The notes: generated from the sequence alone by a model not told the origin. A DNA stretch of 64,000 bases from Cyathus striatus (GCA_025738555.1 JAOVFP010000012.1:2976001-3040000); one strand, 5' to 3'; positions 22,780 to 35,879 are shown, numbered from the stretch's first letter. A program made the numbers and translations.

Positions 22780-23400
22780 GGCGATGGCATGGAGTTGTCC
22801 GGACAAGGCAGTGGTGGGAGGAGGTGGGAGAAGGGGACTGCAGGGGAGGGGTGGACAGGGCCTATGATGCATAGACAGCGCTGTGAGACGTGATGTAGCA
22901 GGTGGTGTTGACTCGAGCTAGGGGAAGGGGCTGATCTGGCTCTGATGTATGTGTGTGGCATCAGTATCACATGGCAGAATGGAACATTGAGGTGGGGGGG
23001 CGTTGAGGTAGGGATCGGTGAGGAGGTGGTGGTGGTGGCAGAAAGGAATGCATTGAGGTGGGGGACGTTGAGGGTAGGGGACACGTGGTAGAGGATGCGT
23101 GCTCGTTGAGGTGGGAGGCATTGAGGTAGGGGACAGGTCGGCGAGGAGGCAGTGATGGTGACAGCAGAAGGAAGCGAGTTGAGGAGGGGGACATTGAGGT
23201 AAGGGACGGGTCGGCGAGGAGGAGAGATGCAGCACTGGGTCACTGAGATGTAGGTCGAGGACTGGGGGAGCAAGAAGAGTCGTGAGCGGGGCGGCATTGT
23301 GGAGGCATCGGTGTAGGTGTAGCCATCTACACTGTGGGGCAGTGTTTGGGGGGGGGGAGTGGATCATGGGTGGGGGAACGTCGTCGCCATTGGTCATTGG
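22780..23400. repeat. G-rich degenerate minisatellite
   Basis: Repeated words CATTGAGGT(G/A)GGGGAC(A/G), GGTCGGCGAGGAGG and GTGGTGGTGG recur every ~30-60 bp, clearest between 22970 and 23230. The proline-rich open frames on the minus strand are a by-product of this repeat. Confidence 0.6.
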
Positions 23401-24419
23401 TTAGTCATGGGGGGGGGAAGTAGGCCAAGTGTTGTCACCGATTTGGAGAGTAGGTGGGGTAGTGGCAGGTATCCGTTCGAAATAAGCTTTCAAATGCTTC
23501 TCAAGTCCCACATCGTCTTGCTCATCTACTGAATTGTACCGGGCATTCAGAGATCTAAAATTGAGGTAGATTCTTGTTATTTCAGGTGGTTTTCTCGAAA
23601 TAATGTTTGCAGGTGATCTTTAAACATGGCAATAGAACCAACCTTCATCAGCTATAAGAAGCAGGCCGAGTTTAATAATGTGAATACCTTTCTCTTCAGT
23701 TTCTTGTTTTCTAGACACCAAGATCACATTAGGTAGGCGACTGGGTTATGGTGCGCTGGGGCAGCCCAGGGGGGTGTTGGAAAGCGGCTAGGCTGTTGGG
23801 CATTTATCATCAAGGAGAGGAAAATGATGAGAGGAGGGCAAAAGGGCTTGAAATTACAGAAGTTGAAGTAAGTCTCGTGTCAATGCAAACCAATTAACAC
23901 TGACCCATCCTCATAATAGACAGTCCACTTCTATGTGTGCACTGAAAAGACACCAAGAAGTTGTAGGATGGTGGGCTGGTATGATATACGTTACCCGTAA
24001 GTATCTGTAACTATTGTGTTTTTTCTATCTACCATATCGTTAGTGCTCAAAAGCGGAAATTGAATGGAATACATAGTACATAGCTGAAAAGTTGTAATGT
24101 TGTAGTGATTAATAATATTTTGGAAGAGACTGGAATGAGAATGCAAGGAGAATGTACAGTTAGTAAGGGTTAGGAAATATGCTGTATCATAAAGGAGAAG
24201 GGAAAGTATGCATAGCCTGTTGTCATTATATAATGTAGCTCAGGATGCCATACCGAGGGTAGGGCACCAGGAGGGGGTAAACGGAGGCATCCCTGGGGGA
24301 GCGCGCACCGTGAGGTGGTTGTCTTGGGGCCTGAAAGCCGTATGGGTGTTTGACGTGTCAAATCTCTCATATAACGCCCAGCGTTTGTCGGAGACGTTCT
24401 GTAGCATTTGACGAGCGAA
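23401..24419. other. Region without recognised gene
   Basis: A coding-like patch on the minus strand near 23470-23600 and GC-rich sequence at 24240-24400 were noted, but no frame is long or conserved enough to call. It lies downstream of WD40-1. Confidence 0.4.
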
Positions 24420-25941
24420 TTACAATGCAAAGGCCACAACGTTTGCCAAGTATTCATACCCTACAATGTAAATAAATAGTAGACAAAAGATAGTGATCCC
24501 GCCGGCCACTTCAATTACTGCTGGCATTCTTCGCTGAAATATTTGCATATGAGATGTTTGTTCAGAAGTAGGGCACGGATGATTTTTCGGGAAGGTACTG
24601 GTGGGTGAATTTCTGGTACCTGACATCCATACTTTTATTTCGATGGCGTCCCTATCTAATGTCCCAGTCGCAATCACACAATGCTCATCAGAACTGAATG
24701 CCTGTAACCATGATTAGAGTTGCTCGTGTACTAGGCACATTGAACGAACCTCAGTGATTTGGACTAGTGTACCAACTAACAACAGAATAGTTAATGTGAT
24801 ATCAGCCGCATACATATACCATAATAACTTACCATAGCCATGGGGTAATAATGCGATTAATGTTCCCAAACACTGATCATATATGGGTACTACTCCATCA
24901 TCACTGCCGACAACAACCAGTTCACCTTCAAATGCCGTTGAGACAACGAGAGGTACATTTGAGCGAATGGCATGTTTTAGTGATCAAAGCGGCTGTACCG
25001 GAGGTATAGCATAAATGTCGACACCATCTCTAAGATTTGAAACAATTAAAGTATCGTTGTCAGCACTAACAATTGCATGACCACTTAAGAAATGGTACTG
25101 GGTGAGTTAACATAACTGCGACGGCAAAAGACTAACATTCTGGTGTGTATCTCATGGATCCATCGCATCTTCCAAGGTGACATTTGATAGCAGAAACTGG
25201 TACTGCATGATTTAACACTTTTACAAACAGAGGGACAATATGACGTACATTTCACGGGATTCCAAATAACAGAGAACTAGTTCTGTTCCATTCTCAATAA
25301 ATGCGACATTTCTAGCTGTGTGAGGAAGAGGAGTTGTCTCCACATACAACGTGGCCTGACCTAAAGAGATTAAGTGGGAAATACATAGGATTTTGAAGAT
25401 GAATTGCTTACCTGGAAAATTTAAGTTCCAAACCTTGAGGTAACCTTCTCCAAGTGAAGCAAGTCGACTATGGAACAGGTCGAACTTCAAGTCCTCCAAG
25501 GGGCCATCATGCGCAGAGATTGCCAACACTTGTTCATAACTATCACGAAAGGTATCTTCCTGATATCCTCGTATGACACCACTTCCAGTTCCAAAATATA
25601 ACACTGTGGTACCAGTTTTGGGGAATGAGGCCCAGCAGATCGTAGTAACTTCCCCAATCACGGACGCTTCCCAAAGGCTTTCACCAGTATCCAGGTCCCA
25701 TATTACTACAAGTCCATCATTGCCTGGAAGGGTATTTTATTCATTCATATAATGCTCAATCTATAGTACGAAATTGCACTTACCACCGCTAGCCAATTTT
25801 GTACCATCCAGGCTTATCTTCAATGTGTTGATCGCCTTCGAATGGCGAGTGAACGTATATTCCAAGTCAAACTGCGAAAATTAATTCCTCAAAGCAAATG
25901 CAAAATTTATAAGTACGCACAGTGAGAGTATCTGGCTTCAT
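24420..25941 (-). pseudogene. WD40-repeat protein 1, in the 24-kb element
   Basis: Split gene starting ATG 25939-25941 (MKPDTLT), then FDLEYTFTRHSKAINTLK (25872-25785), NDGLVVIWDLDTGES and ICWASFPKTGTT...HDGPLEDLKFDLFHSRLAS (25730-25412), QATLYVETT...NVAFIENGTEL, GHAIVSADNDTLIVSN, GELVVVGSDDG and a last exon ending IEVAGGITIFCLLFIYIV, a likely C-terminal membrane helix. The pattern GH/HS...WD/VWN is a WD40 beta-propeller. Exon by exon it matches WD40-2 at 36921-38534 (+), so the two are paralogs. A TGA at 24984-24986 (QPL-stop-SLKHA) breaks this copy and fits a CGA to TGA change. Function is unknown; WD40 proteins of this layout are multi-copy in mushroom genomes. Confidence 0.62.
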
Positions 25942-26898
25942 GAGGAGGGCGGTGTGATGGAACCACACCTCGTAGCAATAGTATAAGTATCAAGATGTGT
26001 ATCATACCTATTGTATTGTTTTGATACCTCATTTCCTCACTCATTTTCCTACTCAGCGAAAGTAGAGCATGCTTAATCTAGCTAGTCTAATGGAATTGTG
26101 AGTCATGTAGATAAAAGAAAGATAGAGGATGACTCGGTGAACAAATTATTGTTCGACACCATCTGAATCTCTTATGGAGACCGACTGGCGCTTGTTCAGC
26201 GGATTGGTAGTAAAAACAATAGCAGTTTGACAGCAGAGTCCATCCCATTGCTGGATGCCACTGCGTTTCATAACGCATCATTTTATGGATCGGACCTAGG
26301 GACTACCAGACCGACGCCCCCTCGATATCGAAGGCCACTAATACATATTATCATTGCCATGATTCATCAACCTTTTGTGAATTGTGGAGAGGCTAAAGTT
26401 AATTGTGATTTGCGAATGAATTCTATATGCCCATTCGAAAACAAACGGTCAGCTTGTATAAATTAATTACTAATTCATTCAATGCCGAAGCATATCAACA
26501 TTACCATTCCCCAATCTTCACTGTGCATATATTTCCTCCTCAGTCTTAAGCTATAATCTTCAACTCATTTCGACAAATGGCAAATATCCGAAACATTGTT
26601 AGACCTCTCAGCTGTGACCTGGTATGTGGTAATAGAAACTTACCAGGCTATGTTCTTCGATATCTAACCAAATAACTCAGGAGTATTCTTCTGTTGCGCG
26701 GGCAATCAGAAGGACCCTTGTCAAAGGCATCAGTGTAAAGGGCAATAGTTACAAATGTGGTACTCAAAAGCTTGACAGCCCCTTGTGAAGTAAGGGCATT
26801 CGAAAACGACGAAAAGTGGTATGCTTAAGCAAATAGACACTTGAACAATTCATGTCTAACTTTTCAACTTCTAGATTACTGTCGAGAAGCAGTGTAAT
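25942..26898. other. Intergenic, with a possible two-exon small ORF
   Basis: ATG 26577 opens ANIRNIVRPLSCDL, then a GTATGT donor (26622) and a CTCAG acceptor (26681) lead to EYSSVARAIRRTLVKGIS and a stop near 26789. Nothing recognisable, and it overlaps nothing else. The rest is featureless. Confidence 0.25.
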
Positions 26899-28377
26899 AT
26901 GGCTCCTGTCTTCCCCATTCTGAACCTTCCAGCAGAATTGGTTGACTTGATAATTATTCAAGCAGAGGATGGTTGCTTGTTGTTGCTGATCCACACTAAT
27001 TGACAATTGCGCTATGCTACTACGGAAGTGTTTCTTAGAAGGCAAGGAGCACTGAACACCGACATTTTCAGATGTACCAATATATTGCTTAAAGGAGTCG
27101 TTAGTCCGGCTGCAATTCATCTTCTAGCGAATCTATCCACATGTTCCCGATGCCTCAGAGTAGATGTCAGCCTACACTGTGTGCTAGAGCACCTTACAGG
27201 ACTACATACATTCTTAAGCAAGGCTTCTGGTATGGAAGAGTTCACCATAGTTCATAGTTATGATGACGGAGAAGATACTCTGCCGGCAGAGCTCCAAGTC
27301 ATCCGTTCCATCACTGCTATTCTGGCGAGTCTCCCTCCTTCGTGTACAAGTGTTGGCCTTGACAGCACCTACTCTCCACGAGTACTGTGTTCCACGGTAG
27401 CCTTACCGTGTCCGCCAGAGATACCTTGCGACATAATCAAAAACGGTGTTGCAGTTGGGCTACGAAACCTCTGTATAGCGACTCACATATTCAGTGATTC
27501 GAAAATGCTTGACATATTGTCTGTGCTTCTGGACGGACCGTCGCTAGAATTTTTAAGCATCAAAGGGAAAAGTGGAAGAGATATCATACCAATCTTGGTT
27601 TGTGGATCGCTGCAGACCCTAAAGACACTCTTGATCTCCTGTGACGAACCATTTTCATTTGTGCCGTCCACCACGTCTTCCACTATGTGCCAACTACAAC
27701 GTTTATGGATCTGTTGTACACCGGAAGGATGTAAGTCAGTCAGGAAAGGGTTCATCAAGATACCAGAGAGTGTTACCGATATTACATGTAGCGAGCAGTT
27801 CCAGCTGACAGCTGTCTTGTCTTCATTGAAGACAATTCAGCTTCGACTATCCGATTCATTTCCCAATCCAGATAATCACGAATTCTGCAGGGCCATAGCG
27901 AACATTACTTCCCCTCTCCAATCCACGTACGTTTTCGATTCCGACACGAGCATTACCATTGTGCTTCCTTACTCGATGGATGAACATATGGTAGCCAAAA
28001 TGCAGTGCAAGTGCTCCATACCCGACATTAGTGCCATACGCAAATGTCAAAAGATTGATATCCATTTGGATTGTTCAGAAATTCTTTATCATGTGCGTTG
28101 TGTTGCCATCTTTCCCAGCCATATACCTGAATTAGATTATTAGGATTACTTTATCAAATTAATGAAGCACGCTTCAAGGCTAAGGAGCCTAACGATGCAC
28201 CCACCTTATGGAAATAGCCCACGGTTCACCAAAAGCAAGGACTACATGCAGTCTTTTATAACGAAGCTTTGGATGTACTGCCCCGAGCTGGAGTCAGTAA
28301 GTTGTTCTCCCGACATATGGATACGTCGCCCCGACAGCGGTGACTTCATAAAGCAACTACTTAAAGAAATGGACTAA
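26899..28377 (+). pseudogene. F-box-like protein with two in-frame stops
   Basis: The start MAPVFPILNLPAELVDLIII has the LPxEL(V/L)xxII core of a fungal F-box. The rest (~460 codons) looks like the leucine-rich, weakly repetitive body usual for such proteins (LSTCSRCLRVDVSLHCVLEH, SLEFLSIKGKSG, RLWICCTPEG). Two stops lie in the otherwise continuous frame: TGA 27001-27003 at codon 35 and TAG 28141-28143; the frame resumes to a final TAA at 28375. TGA is what CGA becomes by one C to T change. Family role: substrate recruitment to SCF ubiquitin ligase. No intron is needed. It lies divergently from WD40-1 and tail to tail with the transposase. I see no link to transposition. Confidence 0.55.
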
Positions 28378-28639
28378 TAACAATGTAGTGGTGGAACATA
28401 TATGTACGTAAGTATATACCTTGCAAAATGCATTAGAAATCCTGTAGCAATCGTCTCGTAAGTTGTCGATATTAAATAGATAGCCCAATAGCAATGCATA
28501 CATGAATATAGGGCTTCAAGGCCAAAACTCCATCAGTCCATTTGCGCTTGCTCGCGGGGTAGATCTGAATCTTGTTTGAGATTACGCGAACTCTCTCATC
28601 TAATAAATCCTTCCAGAGACTGACACCGAACTCTTCAAA

Positions 28640-31600
28640 TCAGTCGAATACGCTTGGTATGTCTGCCCGTTGCCTATAAGGGTGGACTGCGAATAAAATA
28701 CATCCTTGTTCGTCAATTACTTCAAAAATGTGTCGAATTATGGCTGGAATTAGCTGCTCAGAATCGGGATCTTTATAGAATATTACGCTATTTCTCGATG
28801 TGTTATGCTTTGATGATAGCTGGCATCCGTTGACTATATATTGATCATATTCGGTGACTCTAGTATCGTCTGTGAAGCCGGCCGCTTGTAACACTTCCAA
28901 ATTGAGCTTAATATCTTTCCTGCTGGTAGGCTGACATGTATCGTCCGCCAACAATTGCATATTGTGAATCAATGTCCCAGACTGAACATCAGGAAAACAC
29001 TCTTGCACGATTTCACTACTCCATCTGATAATTTCGGGACATCCTGGGCATTGTAAGAATACATGCAGCTCCGACGCAGCACAGAAAGCATTCAACATCG
29101 ATGCTTCCAGCTCTCCTAAAGATCCATCAGTGCAGGTAATACGAAGTAGCCAATAAAACTCGCCAAATTTAAAGTTGATATTTATTTTTTGTAAATTGCT
29201 GATTAACCACTCGAATGGGAACATCCACCAACCATGAATTGGTCCGAACAATGACAGGTATGTCGCCAGGTGGATAGCATTGTGATGAATGGGATGAAGG
29301 TCGACATCAGGCCTCAGTTCTCGAATTGAATGAAGATAGGCTAATATGAACTTCTTGAATTCCATGTCATGAAGTCCAGGTTGAACTCGGTGTGATGTAG
29401 TGTAACGAATAGCAATGGCGAGAAGCAGCATGCTTTCAACTGCTTTTTGTTTCCTTCCATCTATTTCCGAGTTTTTACTTTCTCCACCACCCCACATTTT
29501 TGCCAATGAAACAGTCAGGTCATAGTCAATGCAGGTCCGCCATTGATCGGCTTTCAATTTCCCATGAGACGGTGAACCAAAGTTTACTGGGGGACCTGCT
29601 TGCCAGCTTGGTCGGATCGTATGCAAAATATCTTCTTGTATCTCCTTTAAATCATTGTGTTCGAGAAGAGGAGTTCTAGAGAATTCCTCTTCAGGGCTTG
29701 TTCCTTCAGTATCTATCTCGATATCGGCAAAATCATGGATGATTGTACATGCGCGTTCTATTGAATGAGAATCATCATTACATTCCCTGGATCCTGAGAT
29801 TTCAAGCTTTCATCTAATTAATTGATGGTGAACTATTAAAAAGAGAAATGACTTACCAGTACATTAACATATTGCTGCTTCTTAACCCTTTGACCAACTC
29901 GTCTCACCTTTTCTGAGACATTGAAGTGTCGACAAAGTGATTGCAACACGGGAATAGACAGCCTGCGTAGTCCTGAAGATGTTGGCTGGGACGACATGAC
30001 TTCTAACCCTTTCTGAACTGACTTGGCCATGGGTTCATTCGTTTCCGGAGTTTCGTTATGTTCCCAATTCTCTTCCCAATTCATACCAAGGATTACACGA
30101 AAATGATGTTTGACCAGACCTAGATATAAGTTGTGCATTCCATCAACGACTGCGTACTTTGTCAGATCCCAGTATTCCAGATGGAGAAGCTCTGACCATC
30201 AAACTCCATTTTTTTTAAAAAGATTATTCCTTTGAGTTTTAGTGGAAGCATCTCACCAGTTGGCCGCCGCTTTAAAGTGCTCTTCATATGTAACTGGTGT
30301 CCAGCTGGTGGAAGAGCAGTCGATGTTATTAATATCTGGCTTCCGGAGATGACACAGAGAACAAAAAATTGTCGCAGAATGTGACGCACAACCTGTAAGT
30401 TTACGAGAGCCAGGTAGATCGCAAACTGCAGGAACAATAGCCTCATGACCACAAATCCCATTAGGATGTTCGTATGTGTGGGTATACCAAGTACCCTGAT
30501 GATAGCTCTTGTGAAGGACGTCTACTAATGGAGCTAAGTAAGGATTTAGGCCATCTAATGATGGCTGATGCGGCCCTGGTATCAACCCAGCAAGATAGAT
30601 GTTCTCTGAACGGTACCGCAAACTTGGGGGTAAGCTAAGACATACAAGAGCCAATGATCCTACTGACGCTGATTTTCCTGCTGCTTTGTTGTGATAAGGG
30701 TTAAAAGTGTCGTAGTTTATACTCCAGAGAGTACGTAGTTCTTCGTTTGAGTCAATGAATACTTTACCGTCAGCACCAACAAACTGACGAATTGCTACTG
30801 CTTGATTGATATCTTGAATCCCATCAACAGATATTGCGCGCCTAGTGTGATTGATCAATTGCTCTATTCCAGGGTGCGAGTACAGTGCTCCCACAAAAGC
30901 CGTAAAGTCCTGCATTACATATGGCCTCGAAGGAACTGCGATGGTTATACCATTCCGAACAGCATGCTTTGTTAAGCGCACTCCGCACAGTTTCGCACCG
31001 GTAAAGTGTTTGAAGGTACAGCGAAAAGGGTATGCACCCTTTTCATCTGGGGGATAAATAGATGCGCAGGCTTGACAAGTAGTGAATATAGTTGTTTTGG
31101 GATCCAAGTTGAACTTTTTTCTCGCAGTTCGCAAGTCTTCAGGTATTGATTCGAGCACGGATTTCTGATCAGCTGAGAGAACTGAACTGAGTAAAAGCTT
31201 GACCATACGGAGGATAAAGTTGCAAGTAGGCCTGGCAGTATTCGCAAAAACATTGACAGCGACAGTAAGGAAGAGGGAGGCTGCAATGATTGGATGGCTG
31301 AGGCGCAAGGGATGGTCAAAGTGACTACCTATGACAATCAAGTTACTAATCGCACTCTCAATAACATCGAAGTTACTCACTAGTATCATAGTATTTCCCA
31401 TAAGAAATGCCCAGATTGCTCCAACATTGAATGCGCGCATGGATGTCCATCAATAGATTCTCTGCTCATTCCTGTATCGAATGTTTGAATGAAGTATTTG
31501 CATTGTCACCTGAAGTGGGAATGAGATGAAGCCTAGCTATAAGGTCTCGTAGCCAGGTTTCTTGGTTCACAAGAAATGCATGTGCATCACTTCTTGCGAG

Positions 31601-31969
31601 GAACCTGGCACCCTCTTTTTGTGAGGCTGGATTCCATGTTCCATCTTCTAGCCACTCAAAATACACAGCACGGATGCTATCGCAAGAACTTTCAAGATTC
31701 CTATCATACTCGAATAAATTTCGGAACATCATTTGCATGTCCATTTCATACGACGGAGGTGGGGCAAGAAATGGTGGAGAGTCTTGGGTAGGCAAGGAAC
31801 AGACATCCTGGAGAGTGATGGAAAATACTCGATCTTCAAGGTCTCGAAGATCGGCTTCAGCCTTGGTTTCTTCCTTGTGCGCAAGATATTGCACTTCTGT
31901 CATCGTTACCCCGTTACACCGACTGCAATAGCAAACAGTAAGTTTCTTTTCCTTATTAGGATGTGGCAT
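28640..31969 (-). pseudogene. Tnp2-type CACTA/EnSpm transposase, broken
   Basis: The start MPHPNKEKKLTVCYCSRC gives an N-terminal C-x-C-x2-C zinc-finger-like motif (31969-31900). After a frame change near 31450 come RSYHPIIAASLFLTVAVNVF-like helices, FTTCQACASIYPP, YPFRCTFKHFTGAKLCG and IYLAGLIPGPHQPSLDGLN (~30600), the last being the I-PGP-P signature of this family. Next is KYAVVDGMHNLYLGLVKHHF (30160-30100), then GKLKADQWRTCIDYDL, HHNAIHLATYLSLFGPIHGW and WMFPFEWLI (29590-29200). Lesions: frameshift at ~31450, stop TGA 30199-30201 (GV-stop-WSEL) and further gaps near 30250 and 29830 that may be introns. Length (~1000 codons) fits the family. It would cut and paste the surrounding element, but this copy cannot act without an active source elsewhere. 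Confidence 0.78.
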
Positions 31970-32267
31970 TCTTGAAAAGGCTGTCAGTAAGGAGTGCGCT
32001 AATCTATGGTAGTAAAAACACTTACTAGACACTGAGCTGTTGATGTGGGCAGAGTGGAGAGCGTCGGTGAAGCTTTATAGTTACTATAATATAATAACTG
32101 CAGGATACAGAATAAAGACAGGTCCTAATAGACGACATCGCGGCTGAACCGATTTACTTGGACAAACATGGTCACTTATAAAACAAGGCATCGTTATGGT
32201 AGGCATTACAAGGCATGTATGATTTAACGCACTACTTAAGAATGAGTCCAAGGTTGACATTCCAACA

Positions 32268-32833
32268 ATGAGTTCCCTAAATTTGCACTCTCTAAGTTTA
32301 CGTCAATCTTTTGAAAGAGAAATTTTACCGAAACCACACCGCATCCTTATGCTACACAAAGAATGGCCACTTGAAATACTGGGAAAAACATCTAATGTCG
32401 CAGGGAGTGCATGGACTCTTAAGGGATCATCCCTGATCCCTAAACCATGCAGCGAACTGGGCCAGCCAAGCAGAGGGGGGTATTCATTGCAGACTTCTCT
32501 ATGCTGGGAAAAAGATGAGTATACAAGGGTACAGGTATATAGGCCTTTTGTATTCACCTAAAATATCATGGTTACTTATCTATAGAGCAGAAGTTTGCGA
32601 AGATATGTATTTCTGAAAACATGAAGAAGGGTCAGCCATTTAGCGCACAACCGAAAGAGAAAATTGACCTTGTTGTGGAATTGGTGAGCACGCACATTTT
32701 TTTTACAAATTTACTAACGTCTAATGTGTAGATGAATCAAGAGTTCCCAATACTACTAGACTACGAAAAAAACTGGGCAGCTATCGACTTTATTCGTGCA
32801 AGTATGAAAAATTGCTCGCGAGAATGGAAGTAG
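32268..32833 (+). CDS. Small transposon-linked accessory protein 2 (153 aa, three exons)
   Basis: Exons 32268-32534, 32591-32683 and 32732-32833 (stop TAG) give an unbroken 153-residue frame with 56- and 48-nt GT-AG introns. Core motifs: LIPKPCSELGQPSRGGYSL, CWEKDEYTRVQKFAKI, QPFSAQPKEKIDLVVELM, EFPILLDYEKNWAAIDFIR, basic tail. The order IPKP-x-GE-x-G...GGY, W...Y..VQ/I, FP.L..Y...W...DFI is one I associate with a large, unnamed Agaricomycete family found beside transposases. Exon 2 has exactly 31 codons here and in the paralog at 20304-20943. It is divergent from the transposase start (~300 bp apart), so the two may share a promoter region. Function unknown; no enzyme motif. The absence of lesions contrasts with the broken transposase. 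Confidence 0.68.
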
Positions 32834-33108
32834 CAGTATTTGATGTATATACAGTATAACCTGTATGAAAGTGGTATATACAAATAATAGTCTTTGTGGT
32901 CCGAGGTGACATATTACATATGTACAGTAAACAAGAAAAGAAGTAAAAATGAAATCAAGGTATATACAAACAATAGTCATTCTGGTCTGAGGAAAAATAC
33001 TACATATTTACAATATACGAGAGCATCATGTGGGGTCTGTAATTGAAAGGTCAAACTTATGTTGAACCATAATTCATCTGTGTTCTTTTTGGAGCGCTTC
33101 CTAGGAGA

Positions 33109-35726
33109 TCATACTGCTAAACCATTGCTTTCATCCACAGCGTCCATACCATCATCCTCAGACAAACTTGGGCCATTAATCGGGCTAGGGTTCATATTAG
33201 CTCCCGGGAGTGTGTTTAGTAAACCTGTGAGGGTTTGGACAAGCTGGTCATTGTAACGTTGAAGTTCTGGCTCAAGAGAAGTGGTGACATGCCGCGATAG
33301 AAATGTTATCTAAAAAGTTGAGATAAGGCACAGTATACAAGTATGTAGATACTTACTTCCTCTAGGGAATAGCGCTGTGGAAAAACGATTGGCTGAAAAT
33401 TCGAAGGCATTGTTGGTTGCTGGTGGTTGGGTGAGGGAATAGCTGATGGATTGGCTTGGGCTTGCTGGTGGCTGGGCGGGGGATTGGGTGAAGGATCATT
33501 AGGTGAGGGGATTACAGGTGGCTGGTGTAGTAGTAAACTTGGATCAATTTCCATACCGGAGGGCAGATCTTGGTAGGATGATGCCATGCCATTGATTTCC
33601 ATCTGAAAATGGAGAGGATGCATAGGAGCAGGGACATTGGGAGGTGAACTCGGACCAGGGATACCGGGTGCTGGCACAGGAATGTTAGATGACAGGACTG
33701 CAGAGGCTTGCGGTTCGGTCGCGGTGGATGGTGACCCATATGGTGTAGGATGATGGCCATTCACAGAACTGGGTCGAGCAACAGCTACCGAAGGTGGAGG
33801 GGGCAAGGACCCGAGCAGTATAATCGATGCTGCTGCGCTAGCCTGCAGCGTAGGGGATGGTCCTGCTAGACTGGAGTTCTACGCAAATAAATTTAGATAA
33901 AAGGGCGAGCAACGCGGTTACTTACTAGTGTAGCACAATAGAGCCCAGAAACCCTATCCTCCATTTCAGGCACCTGGCCGGAAGGGATACTCGGAGGTAA
34001 AGGTGGAGGCGGAGGAACAACACTACCAGAAAGCCGGGGGGGCAAGGATCCGGTTTGCACTGGTGGCACAGTCAGGGATGGCCCCACTAGAGTGGGGTTC
34101 TACACAACGAGATTAAGGGAATAAAAGGGAGAGCAATTCGGCTACATACTGGTGTATCACGACGTTGTGACGCCACCTGTGCATTTAGGCGTAAAATTGC
34201 ATATTTCTACCATTTACAGTCTTAAATCTGTACACATTAATGAACCCCAGATAATAAATAAAGATCTATGGACTGCTACAAAATAGCAAGCCTTGTACTT
34301 ATTGGCCTTTTATTTGGGTTAATATTCAACAGTTCATATCATAAAATATAGTACAGGTGCTTCTATGTCCAACCTACCATTAGCCTGGTGTGTAGGAAAA
34401 GATATTAAATATTGAAGGGACCGCTTTTCTGCCAGTCACATGACTTTTATATGTTTTAATTTCACTTTGATACCGCTAAGTTGTTTGTTTGGCATCAGGA
34501 TTGAAGTCTAACAAATAGTCAATGACATAAATATGAATTAAAGAATATTTCAAAGTGATGTAGAATAGTCAATTCTTCATCAATCAGGATGATTTTGGTC
34601 TTGATCGGAAGCTAGAATTTAGTACATTCTATTCTAGTATAATAGGGAATGGTCTCACCGAAGCACAGGCCTGGATAAGAACAAAACATTAGATCAAAGA
34701 TGACAATTTTATGATGATCTACCCAAAATGATCAATGATGAGACACTGTAGCATCTGAAAACCATGGGAATTGAACATTCTAGAGGATTCTAATGCCTCG
34801 GAGTGACTCATAGTCAAATGATAGCTAAATAAAGACACAAATAAGGACAGGGGATGTGTTTCAGGTAGATATATGTAGTATACAATGTCTGGGAAAATCA
34901 TAATAATAGTTCTGGGCTTTGTATATTTAAGTAGGTACTATAGAGGGTAGAAAAGCAAGCAGATTCGCACCTTTCTTGCCCAGGTACAATAGGTATTGGG
35001 TAGTGGTTTAGGTCTTATTTGTTTCAAAGAATATAGTTGTTTTGGTTCGCATTTTGGAAAGAATTAAAGTTCTGAGACTCCAGAGAGGGCCTAGGACTTA
35101 GTTATTTCAATAAAGTGGTTCCATAAGAGTAAAGGGTTGCTCTTGTTTCGGTTTTCTAAGAAGTTGTACTAGCAAAAGGTTGTTAAGACACTTCTACAAA
35201 GTTTGGAGTAGTACAAAGGTGTATTACTTTAATTCTACAATAAAATTCTATTACATTTCGATTCAAAGGCTTTTCAAACGATTTAAACTTGCATAAGACA
35301 ATAAGAAGGAACACCCACCTTTCCCACAACTTGCACTTAAAGAGTCTTGTGAAATTTTATAGTGAAATAAGTTGCAAACATAGAGCCAATTTCACTACTA
35401 GAACACAAGTACCCCTTTTCAACGTAGCCCAGAAGTCCTATCCACCGCTTCAGATACCTGGCTGTCTTCTGTGTCTGGCTGCCAGGTAGCAAATGGATTC
35501 TCAGTTACTGGTGCTGGCTCATATTCATCAGGCCTTCGTTCAACCCTAACATGGGTGTATCGCGTAGTTGCCTGGAAAGTAGATGTAAGTTCATGGTATT
35601 ATTTCGTTGCGTAACTGTACGCACCGGCTCATTGACAAGAGATTGAGACCGATTATGGTTCAACCTTTTAGGAACGGGGTAGTAGGGATGACCAGGTTCG
35701 ACAGGAGGGTGTTGGTTGTTCGACAT
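33109..35726 (-). pseudogene. Proline-rich cargo protein, multi-exon, interrupted by an insertion
   Basis: Start MSNNQHPPVEPGHPYYPVPK (35726). Exon 2 follows an intron with GTGCGT donor and TTTCCAG acceptor and reads TTRYTHVRVERRPDEYEP. After ~1.2 kb of unrelated DNA (34193-35420) further exons read NPTLVGPSLTVPP...GQVPEMEDRVSGLYCATL (34100-33920), NSSLAGPSPTLQ...LPPPPSVAVARPSSV (33880-33760), a Pro/Ser-rich body with MEINGMASSYQDLP, and a last exon ITFLSRHVTTSLEPELQRYN...SEDDGMDAVDE ending TGA 33109-33111. The N-P/S-(S)L-G-P-S exon is present twice in tandem, an internal exon duplication. Low complexity prevents family assignment; the conserved C-terminal exon suggests a real protein. The interruption probably inactivates it. 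Confidence 0.45.
34193..35420. other. AT-rich insertion inside the proline-rich gene, no gene
   Basis: Coding similarity stops on both sides of this ~1.2 kb segment, which has no open frame or recognised termini. CGTA appears at both edges (near 34192 and 35429) and may be a 4-bp duplication; no inverted repeat was found. Confidence 0.3.
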
Positions 35727-35879
35727 CGTGGAGTGTGCATCGTTTTCTGCCCAACGAACGAGCATTAAATACTGAGATAATCTGTTCCGATGACCACTTG
35801 TGCGACCTAAACAATACAGGTATCCAGGGTAAATAAAATGAACAAGGAGAGAATGTACACTGTAAACTAATCAATAATG

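Noticed and set aside
22755..23397. Long proline-rich minus-strand open frames
   Set aside because: They coincide exactly with the G-rich minisatellite; overlapping frames are all open, as expected from repeat composition.
34193..35420. Solo LTR
   Set aside because: No TG...CA ends with matching 4-6 bp duplication could be established; only a weak CGTA at both edges.
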